Shown here piece by piece: positions 1 through 5,596 of a stretch of 7,066 nucleotides of DNA. The DNA comes from Cellvibrio sp. (GTDB taxonomy: Bacteria > Pseudomonadota > Gammaproteobacteria > Pseudomonadales > Cellvibrionaceae): positions 47,643 to 54,708 of the forward strand of contig DQHS01000071.1 of the NCBI GenBank assembly GCA_003524365.1, read 5' to 3'. Numbering within the stretch: the stretch's first letter is position 1; each line of letters begins with the position of its first letter. The notes beneath the pieces are model-generated. The model did no database searches. It was not told where the DNA came from and saw only the letters and a list, made by a program, of their open reading frames with translations. Made by a program: the position numbers and the translations under genes.

Positions 1-1304
1 AGTTTTACTTTTATCGGGTCAAACAACACCAAATCAGCAGCGGCACCTACGGCAATGCGGCCGCGATCATCCAAACCAAAACGATCAGCGGACATGCGTG
101 TCATTTTGCGAATCGCTTCGGGCAAACTAAATAATTTTAAGTCGCGACTGTAATGGCCGAGTACGCGCGGAAATGCCCCCCACAAACGAGGATGCGGTAG
201 CGGATCTACGGGCAAGCCATCGGAGCCCACCATCGTCAGTGGATGCGCCAGAATTTTTTGCACATCGGCTTCACTCATACCGTGATATACAGCACCCGCG
301 GGTTGCAATTGTTTTGCAGCATCTTGCAGGCTCAAGTTCCATTCATTAGCAATATCCACTAATTTTTTTCCACCCAGTTCGGGGTGCGGTTCACTCCAGG
401 TGATAACAATATCGAAATCACTGGTGACCTGTTGCAGATCTAACGTGGATGAACTGGCGCTGTAGGGATAACAATCGCAGCCAACTTGATGGAATATTGC
501 GGCAGATTCCAAACGCTGTAATATTTCACTGCTGCGCCCCCAGTTACCCGCACCAGCACATTTTAAATGCGACACAATGACAGGCGCTTTGGCATGATCC
601 GCAATATCAAAAGCCTCATCGAGTGCTGCAATAATTTCATCGAATTCGGTGCGCAAATGGGTGGTGTAAAGTGCTCCGGTTTCATTGAGCACTTCAGCCA
701 ACAATTTCACTTCTTCAGTCGTGCTGGCCGAGGCCGAGGCATAGGCTAAGCCCGACGACAAACCCAATGCACCTTCGTTAAGTGCTTCGCGCAATTGCAC
801 ACGCATTAATTCAATTTCTTCAGTTGTAGCCACACGATCGAGACAATCCATGTGATTATTGCGCAGCGCTGTATGACCAACTAATGCGGCGACATTCACC
901 GCAGGTTGTGCAGCATTCACCGCTTTTTTGTAACTGACAAAATCGGCATAACAAAAATCTTCTGACATGCCCAATAAATTCATCGGATCAGGCAATTCAC
1001 CCATGAGCGTTACCGGGCTAGCGCTGATACCACAATTACCTACAATCACCGTGGTAATACCTTGCGAAATTTTCGGCAACATTGTTGGAGCATGAATAAC
1101 TTGCAAATCATCATGAGTGTGCACATCGATAAAACCCGGAGCAACAACCAGACCCTGCGCATCGCGCACAGAATAAGCGTCCGCAGCAGCAAGAGTGCCG
1201 ATGGCCGCTATAAGCCCTGCACTTACCGCAAGATCAGCGCGATAGGCTGGCTCACCAGAGCCATCAATAATCTGCGCATTGCGGATAATCAAATCGAACT
1301 TCAC
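1..1304 (-). CDS. N-acyl-D-amino-acid deacylase (D-aminoacylase, amidohydrolase superfamily), 3'-truncated by window edge
   Basis: Zinc-dependent cytoplasmic hydrolase that removes the acyl group from N-acyl-D-amino acids, giving a free D-amino acid and a carboxylate. I translated 434 residues with no stop before base 1; the family is usually about 480 residues, so roughly the last 50 are outside. Seen: an N-terminal beta-sandwich segment; the metal-binding HxH in GFIDVHTHDD (His62, His64); VGNCG with the family's metal-bridging Cys (Cys91); GHTALR; His216 in HLRTE; SHLKCAG with His246; and GSDGLP with the catalytic Asp (Asp362). The C-terminal 'GRIAVGAAADLVLFDP' segment returns to the beta-sandwich. 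The start is GTG at 1304, chosen for AGGGAG six bases upstream (1311-1316); a GTG at 1308 is out of frame. It is the last operon gene visible, 66 bases after the regulator. The substrate is inferred: classic N-acetyl-D-amino acids, or N-acetyl-D-glucosaminate given the neighbours. Family very likely; substrate uncertain. Confidence 0.93.
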   Translation of the reverse strand, partial: MKFDLIIRNAQIIDGSGEPAYRADLAVSAGLIAAIGTLAAADAYSVRDAQGLVVAPGFIDVHTHDDLQVIHAPTMLPKISQGITTVIVGNCGISASPVTLMGELPDPMNLLGMSEDFCYADFVSYKKAVNAAQPAVNVAALVGHTALRNNHMDCLDRVATTEEIELMRVQLREALNEGALGLSSGLAYASASASTTEEVKLLAEVLNETGALYTTHLRTEFDEIIAALDEAFDIADHAKAPVIVSHLKCAGAGNWGRSSEILQRLESAAIFHQVGCDCYPYSASSSTLDLQQVTSDFDIVITWSEPHPELGGKKLVDIANEWNLSLQDAAKQLQPAGAVYHGMSEADVQKILAHPLTMVGSDGLPVDPLPHPRLWGAFPRVLGHYSRDLKLFSLPEAIRKMTRMSADRFGLDDRGRIAVGAAADLVLFDPIKVK

Positions 1305-1370
1305 CCACTGCTCCCTACTCACACCTGTAAACATTCCGGCACAGTTGTACTGCCAGCTTTTAAATTTCTA

Positions 1371-2243
1371 TTAATCACCCAGTGGTAATCGGTTGTCGCC
1401 ACCACGGTACTCATCCAAAGCAAATTTCACCCGGCGTAGCAATTCTTTGCTTTCGGTTTTGCGTGCGAGCGCCAACTCGGTAGCGAGAATATCAATCGCC
1501 AACAACATGCCGTAACGCGACGCTGAAGGCTTGTAGATAAAATCCGTTTCTTCAGTAATGATCGGAATAAAAATAGTGCCTTTGGCGGCCAAGGGTGATG
1601 CCGGCGCGGAAAATACAATCACCTGCGCACCGTATTCGCGCGCTATATCCGCCACTTCCAATAACTCCGGTGTTACGCCGGTTACCGATAACAACATCAA
1701 TACATCTTTTTCTGTCAGGGTAGCGGCGAACATGCGCAGTAATACCGGGTCGTGATAAGCAGTTACTGCCAACCCTAAACGCGCAATACGGAATTGCACT
1801 TCATCGGACAGCATGGTGGAGCCACCACCCATACCACCGACATAAATCAAACGCGCACTGTTAAGTAGTGCGACCGCTTTGCGAAAATCTTCTTCCACAA
1901 AACTCGCTAAATTTGCGCGCAGGGTAGATTCCACTTCGCTGCAAATTTGTGAATAAAATGCGCTTTCTTCCACTGCCGGCATTTCCGCCAAAAAGCGGGT
2001 TCCCACAGCACTGGCCTGCGCCAATTTTAATTTGAGATCGCGAATATCCTCGCAACCCACCGCTTTGGCAAAACGCGAAATAGTGGCGATACTCACGGCC
2101 GCTTTTAAAGCGAGCTGATCAATGCTCGCTGCAGCAGCGAAGGCGATATCATCCAATATGGCATCGGCAATTTTTTGCTCAGTCGCCGAAAGTCGATCGC
2201 GGCTGGCGCGCATGTGGTACACAATATCAAACAGAGCCGTCAT
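1371..2243 (-). CDS. RpiR-family transcriptional regulator (HTH_6 + SIS domain)
   Basis: DNA-binding regulator of 290 residues, a usual RpiR/MurR/HexR length. Residues 1-76 form the RpiR-type helical N-terminus; the helix-turn-helix lies at about 40-63 (SIDQLALKAAVSIATISRFA), followed by the typical 'AVGCEDIRDLKLKLAQ'. Residues about 120-260 form a SIS (sugar isomerase) ligand-binding domain, with 'IYVGGMGGGSTMLSDEVQFR' and 'LLSVTGVTPELLEVADIARE' as the phosphosugar-type loops. Such domains normally sense phosphorylated sugars or sugar acids. I chose the ATG at 2243, with GAGAA five bases upstream (2249-2253); a TTG four codons earlier (2255) would give 294 residues and cannot be excluded. 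It sits between permease and deacylase on the same strand, so it probably controls this operon and its own synthesis. Repressor or activator status and the ligand are not visible in the sequence. Confidence 0.93.
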   Translation of the reverse strand: MTALFDIVYHMRASRDRLSATEQKIADAILDDIAFAAAASIDQLALKAAVSIATISRFAKAVGCEDIRDLKLKLAQASAVGTRFLAEMPAVEESAFYSQICSEVESTLRANLASFVEEDFRKAVALLNSARLIYVGGMGGGSTMLSDEVQFRIARLGLAVTAYHDPVLLRMFAATLTEKDVLMLLSVTGVTPELLEVADIAREYGAQVIVFSAPASPLAAKGTIFIPIITEETDFIYKPSASRYGMLLAIDILATELALARKTESKELLRRVKFALDEYRGGDNRLPLGD

Positions 2244-2274
2244 AACATTTCTCAAAATTGATTTGGCGTAATTC

Positions 2275-2371
2275 TTTTTCCGTCATATTCGTTTTTCGTC
2301 ATACTCGCGAACGCGAGTATCCATAACAAAAAACCTTCCTATCCCTGCGCTGGCAGGCATGAAAAAAAACT
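2275..2371. repeat. REP/MITE-like palindromic element between permease and regulator genes
   Basis: Two stem-loops fill most of this gap. The first is a perfect inverted repeat at 2301-2320, ATACTCGCG-AA-CGCGAGTAT (9-base arms). The second, at 2344-2357, is CCTGC-GCTG-GCAGG (5-base arms). The layout (TCGTCAT + GC-rich stem + ATCCATAAC..., then a second GC stem ending in CATGA plus an A-run) resembles the dispersed 'GTCATTCCCGCGAA-CGCGGGAATCCA' repeats common in gammaproteobacterial intergenic regions, in a diverged form. A degenerate tandem copy of its left edge (TTTTTCCGTCATATTCG then TTTTTCGTCATACTCG) lies at 2275-2307. Neither stem is followed by a T-run in the operon direction, so it is not a standard intrinsic terminator, but it could attenuate transcription or stabilise the upstream mRNA. 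The stems are directly visible; the repeat-family assignment is from memory. Confidence 0.55.
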
Positions 2372-2380
2372 AGCCTTTTA

Positions 2381-3736
2381 TTAAATAAATGCCGCGATCA
2401 ATGACACGAAGCCAAGCGCAACAACTGAAATAATAGTTTCCAATACCGTCCAGGTTTTTAAGGTCTGGGTCACGGTCATATTGAAATATTCTTTGATCAA
2501 CCAAAAACCGCCGTCATTTACATGCGACAAAATTAACGAGCCAGCACCGGTGGCAATCACCAATAATTCCGGATGCGGATAGCCGGCGGCCAAAGCAATG
2601 GGTGCGACAATTCCCGCTGCGGTACTCATCGCAACTGTTGCGGAGCCTGTTGCGACGCGCATTAATGCTGCCACTAGCCAACCCATCATCAAGGGCGTTA
2701 ATGCCATATCGGACGAAAAATTCACAATTTCTTTAGCGATGCCGGCTTCCACTAAAATACGATTCAAACCACCGCCGGCCCCCACTAATAAGGTGATACC
2801 CGCTGTTGGCGCAAGACAGTCGTGACTGAATTTCAAAATTGAATCGCGATTAAAACCGCGCGCAATTCCGAGTGTGTAAAAACTCACGAGGGTTGCAATT
2901 AATAAAGCCACAACCGAATTACCGATAAATAATAAAAAATCATTTAGCGATGTGCCGGGTGCGGCAATTAAATTGGCCCAACCGCCCAGCAGCATTAAAA
3001 ATACCGGAAATAAAATTGTCGCGAGCGTAATGCCAAAACCCGGCAGCTGACGCTCAGCATCGGCGTGAATAAATTGTTCTTCCAGTGGGTTGTGCACAGG
3101 CAACTGAATTTTGGGCGCAATCCACTTCGCAAAAATGGGTCCTGCAATAATCGCCGTAGGAATTCCCACCAGCAGCGCATAAAAAATCGTGCGCCCAACG
3201 TTGGCTTGATATTCACCCACGGCAATCATCGCAGCAGGATGGGGTGGCACCAGTCCATGCACAACAGACAAACCCGCCACCATCGGCAAGCCGACTAACA
3301 ACATGGAGGTGCCAGTGCGGCGCGCGACATTAAAGGCGATAGGAATCAATAACACAAAACCGACTTCGAAAAAAATCGGGAAGCCGACAAGAAAGGCGAT
3401 AAACACCATCGCCCAGTGCACATTTTTTTCGCCGAACCAGCGAATCATAGTGCGTGCAATTTGTTCGGCGCCGCCTGATTCAGCCATCATTTTTCCGAGC
3501 ATAGTCCCAAGCGCTACCACCAGTGCGATGTGACCAAGCGTTTTACCTACACCCGCCTCGTAAACAAACACCACATCTTTTGCGGGAATGCCCGCCATCA
3601 AACCCAGACCAAGCGAAACCAGCGTGAGCGTGATGAACGGGTTAAGGCGATAACGGGCGATCAGCAATACCAGCGCGATAATACTGATGGCAGCGTAGAC
3701 CAGTAGCCAATGACCGGGGCTCAATGCAAATTCCAT
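2381..3736 (-). CDS. GntP-family permease (gluconate / D-serine transporter type)
   Basis: Inner-membrane proton symporter of 451 residues, matching GntP/GntT/DsdX lengths (about 440-450). The chain is hydrophobic throughout, with roughly a dozen or more membrane segments. Family-typical stretches are visible: 'NPFITLTLVSLGLGLMAGIP' near residue 32, 'GFPIFFEVGFVLLIPIAF' near 118, 'HGLVPPHPAAMIAVG' near 160, and the C-terminal 'SHVNDGGFWLIKEYF' and 'TLKTWTVLETI'. Known substrates of the family are aldonates (gluconate and relatives) and D-serine (DsdX). The ATG at 3736 is preceded by AGGGGG (3742-3747), which overlaps the TAG stop of the dehydratase-like gene; with a 9-base gap the two are probably translationally coupled. 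The pairing with a deacylase and a D-amino-acid dehydratase suggests uptake of an N-acyl-D-amino acid, a D-amino acid or an acetamido-aldonate. Family certain; substrate inferred. Confidence 0.95.
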   Translation of the reverse strand: MEFALSPGHWLLVYAAISIIALVLLIARYRLNPFITLTLVSLGLGLMAGIPAKDVVFVYEAGVGKTLGHIALVVALGTMLGKMMAESGGAEQIARTMIRWFGEKNVHWAMVFIAFLVGFPIFFEVGFVLLIPIAFNVARRTGTSMLLVGLPMVAGLSVVHGLVPPHPAAMIAVGEYQANVGRTIFYALLVGIPTAIIAGPIFAKWIAPKIQLPVHNPLEEQFIHADAERQLPGFGITLATILFPVFLMLLGGWANLIAAPGTSLNDFLLFIGNSVVALLIATLVSFYTLGIARGFNRDSILKFSHDCLAPTAGITLLVGAGGGLNRILVEAGIAKEIVNFSSDMALTPLMMGWLVAALMRVATGSATVAMSTAAGIVAPIALAAGYPHPELLVIATGAGSLILSHVNDGGFWLIKEYFNMTVTQTLKTWTVLETIISVVALGFVSLIAAFI

Positions 3737-3745
3737 AAGGGCCCC

Positions 3746-5029
3746 CTAGAAAAACGTTTCCACGGCATCGATCACCGTGTAGTTATCGTCGACCACCAAC
3801 AGCTGCCGCCACTTATCAAAGGTCAGGCAGGGGTGGGAAATATCCAGCGCGAGCATATCGCCCACTTGCAGATCAGCATCGGGCGTTATCTTCATAAACG
3901 CATGCTGATCCATCATCGCGGTAAGCTGCCAATCCGCAGGGGCAACAACGGGCGCTTCGGTACCGGGGCGGTAGTGCATGGCGGGGATAGGCAGTCCTGC
4001 ATCAAACGCGGCATCGCGTTTGCCCAAGCCGAGTATGGCGAGACCGGGTTCAGGGATAGAAAGCACGTAGGCCCACAATTGCAGCGCTGGCAGCAAACTG
4101 GATTGCATGGAGCGGGCAACGGGGTTGCTGGCGTGGATACGCGCTTCCGCGGCCTTGTAGATACCCACATCGTGGGTGAGGTAGCAGCCGGGGCGCAGGA
4201 TGATATCGAGCGGGCGCCCCAAATCGAGCCCCGTCCACTCTTCGGCCACCAAATCAAACCAGGCAGAACCGGCGCCGGTGAGAATAATCCGCTCCGCCGT
4301 TAACAGGCTATGCGCTTCAAGTGCCATCAACTCCTGTACAGCACGGCGCAGGAATTCGCGGATGGAAGTTTCATCTTTAAGAACGCCTTCGTAAACCTCA
4401 ATACCAGCCAGGGCGAGGGACTCGGGGTAGCGGACGATGGCACTGAGCACAGCAACACGGGATTGTTCATCGCGCACACCGGTGCGGCCGCCCTCCACAC
4501 CCAATTCCAATAGCAAGTTCAAACGCTGCCCGGCTTGGGCAAAAAACTGCCCCAGCTGCTCAACGTTGGCTGCTGAATCCACTATCACAAAAAACTCGAA
4601 CTCCGGGTTTTGCAGCAAGCGAGAGATGATCGCCATATTGGCGCGACCGACCAATTGATTGGCCATGATCACGCGACGCACACCAAAATAATAGGCAGCT
4701 TGTACTTGCGGCGCCGTCGCCAGAGTGATGCCCCAAGCGCCATGGTCGAGCTGTTGATGAAAGAGTGCGGGGCTCATGGTAGTTTTGCCATGAGGTGCGA
4801 GTTTTAGTCCATAGGTACTAATAAAGGATTCCATCCAGCGGAGGTTATGCTGGAAGCGAGATTGGCTAAGCACGGCCACCGGCAGGCTCACCTGCTCATT
4901 CAACAGGTTCCAACCTAATTCATTGGTAGAACCAATAGAGGGCTGTAAACTGACGTCACCCAGCCCCTTACCCACAGGGCTAAGTAGTCGTTCTGTTAGC
5001 ATTTTTTGTAAATTATTTTCTTTATGCAT
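3746..5029 (-). CDS. D-serine dehydratase-like / D-threonine aldolase-like PLP enzyme (amino acid deaminase)
   Basis: Predicted cytoplasmic PLP-dependent lyase of 427 residues with an alanine-racemase-type TIM barrel plus a C-terminal beta domain. The PLP lysine is the best match to the 'PHxKT' motif: LAPHGKTTMSP, Lys82. The C-terminal SHPC (His399, Cys401) matches the His-x-Cys zinc pair known in eukaryotic-type D-serine dehydratases (Dsd1 and the chicken enzyme), which favours dehydration/deamination over aldol cleavage. Conserved 'GVEGGRTGVR' and 'LTGAGSAWFD' are also seen. Known family reactions turn beta-hydroxy D-amino acids (D-serine, D-threonine, D-threo-3-hydroxyaspartate) into a 2-keto acid plus ammonia. 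It is the first gene of the operon. The ATG at 5029 has only a weak GGGA seven bases upstream; Met10 is a less supported alternative. Its sampled lines are visibly more GC-rich than those of the permease gene. Family assignment strong; substrate (D-Ser/Thr or D-glucosaminate) unproven. Confidence 0.9.
   Translation of the reverse strand: MHKENNLQKMLTERLLSPVGKGLGDVSLQPSIGSTNELGWNLLNEQVSLPVAVLSQSRFQHNLRWMESFISTYGLKLAPHGKTTMSPALFHQQLDHGAWGITLATAPQVQAAYYFGVRRVIMANQLVGRANMAIISRLLQNPEFEFFVIVDSAANVEQLGQFFAQAGQRLNLLLELGVEGGRTGVRDEQSRVAVLSAIVRYPESLALAGIEVYEGVLKDETSIREFLRRAVQELMALEAHSLLTAERIILTGAGSAWFDLVAEEWTGLDLGRPLDIILRPGCYLTHDVGIYKAAEARIHASNPVARSMQSSLLPALQLWAYVLSIPEPGLAILGLGKRDAAFDAGLPIPAMHYRPGTEAPVVAPADWQLTAMMDQHAFMKITPDADLQVGDMLALDISHPCLTFDKWRQLLVVDDNYTVIDAVETFF
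5007..5023 (-). repeat. Proximal arm of a 17-base perfect inverted repeat, over codons 3-8 of the dehydratase-like gene
   Basis: The plus strand reads TGTAAATTATTTTCTTT. It is the exact reverse complement of 5098-5114. Its core GAAAATAATTTAC (minus strand) is itself a near-palindrome (GAAAAT-A-ATTTaC, one mismatched pair), which is the form expected of a dimeric regulator's operator. It starts just inside the coding region. Candidate binding site for the operon's RpiR regulator, or the proximal arm of an mRNA stem; function inferred. Confidence 0.5.
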
Positions 5030-5097
5030 GCTTTTTTCCCAGCAAAAGCAGAAAAAACGATCATTTTTGCTAGGCTAACACTAAATAATGGCACTTA

Positions 5098-5114
5098 AAA
5101 GAAAATAATTTACA
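5098..5114 (+). repeat. Distal arm of the 17-base perfect inverted repeat upstream of the operon
   Basis: The plus strand reads AAAGAAAATAATTTACA, the exact reverse complement of 5007-5023, with 74 bases between the arms. It sits 69 bases upstream of the operon's first start codon. Two identical inverted sites bracketing the likely promoter suit repression by looping. If transcription starts further upstream, both arms are in the leader and could pair, placing the start codon and its weak ribosome binding site in the loop. Confidence 0.5.
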
Positions 5115-5583
5115 TAAATGGCAGATTATTCCACCTAATTGTGAAAGTTTTTCGCGCCCCCATCTGTCAATTTTTAATTATTACAAACTGTTACTCCTGT
5201 CACAGCCAATCCGAAAGCCGCACACACCAACGACCACTAGAGAAAAGTCGTCAATGTTCGATTTTTCGCTCCCTCACCTTGGCTTGATGCCACCAAAAAA
5301 GTCACACCTGCTACCCCAAGTGGCAGTTAAAGGTAAACCCAAACTGGGACTTTCAATCGTTCGCCGCTTGTTTAATGATCGCCCCACTGGCAAGAACAGC
5401 GTTCCGTCTCCCCCACTAGGGCGGATTTTTGTCCAGCCGGATACGCCCAAGATCACTTTATAAAGAGATCACACAATAACAGCCGCTAACATCCGGCCAC
5501 CGTATCCGCGTTCTTTAAGTACCAGGATTCATCGCCCCTCCCCCCAAGCGACCGGAACACCTGGCCAATAGCATCTTTCCGAT

Positions 5584-5588
5584 GAGGA
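5584..5588 (+). promoter_or_regulatory. Ribosome binding site that sets the chitinase start
   Basis: GAGGA lies eight bases before the ATG at 5597. An in-frame ATG at 5582 overlaps this site and has no Shine-Dalgarno sequence of its own, so 5597 is the better start and gives a cleaner signal peptide. Confidence 0.7.
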
Positions 5589-5596
5589 CAATAACA

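Larger units (their letters stand above)
5030..5596. promoter_or_regulatory. Divergent intergenic region between the catabolic operon and the chitinase gene
   Basis: About 570 bases that must carry the promoters of both the leftward operon and the rightward chitinase gene. The left 130 bases are AT-rich and hold the 17-base inverted repeat (distal arm 5098-5114) and a shorter one, AGCAAAA (5041-5047) with TTTTGCT (5065-5071). An imperfect dyad CTGTTAC-TCCT-GTCACAG lies at 5188-5205. TTATAAAG near 5459 could serve as a -10-like element for the chitinase gene but has no good -35 partner. I found no convincing sigma70 promoter, intrinsic terminator or riboswitch. A 69-codon open frame at 5254-5463 is judged probably not a gene. 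Confidence 0.5.

Noticed and set aside
1062..1388. A 108-codon plus-strand open frame over the start of the deacylase gene
   Set aside because: It is antisense to conserved deacylase codons and has no recognisable domain or ribosome binding site.
2301..2320. Palindrome considered as an intrinsic terminator after the permease gene
   Set aside because: No T-run follows it in the operon direction; the T-run after the permease stop comes before the hairpins. A REP-like element explains it better.
3710..4303. A 197-codon plus-strand open frame opposite the dehydratase-like gene
   Set aside because: It lies wholly antisense to a well-supported enzyme gene and the start of the permease gene; its low-complexity Gly/His/Arg/Gln-rich translation is typical of antisense shadow.
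5380..5430. CGCCC...GGGCG followed by ATTTTT, considered as a terminator
   Set aside because: The arms are only five bases with a loop of over 30, and no upstream plus-strand gene would need it.
5254..5463. A 69-codon plus-strand open frame in the divergent intergenic region
   Set aside because: Only a poor purine-rich sequence precedes the ATG, the peptide matches no family I recognise, and an overlapping minus-strand frame of similar length exists. It cannot be fully excluded, but support is too weak for a gene call.
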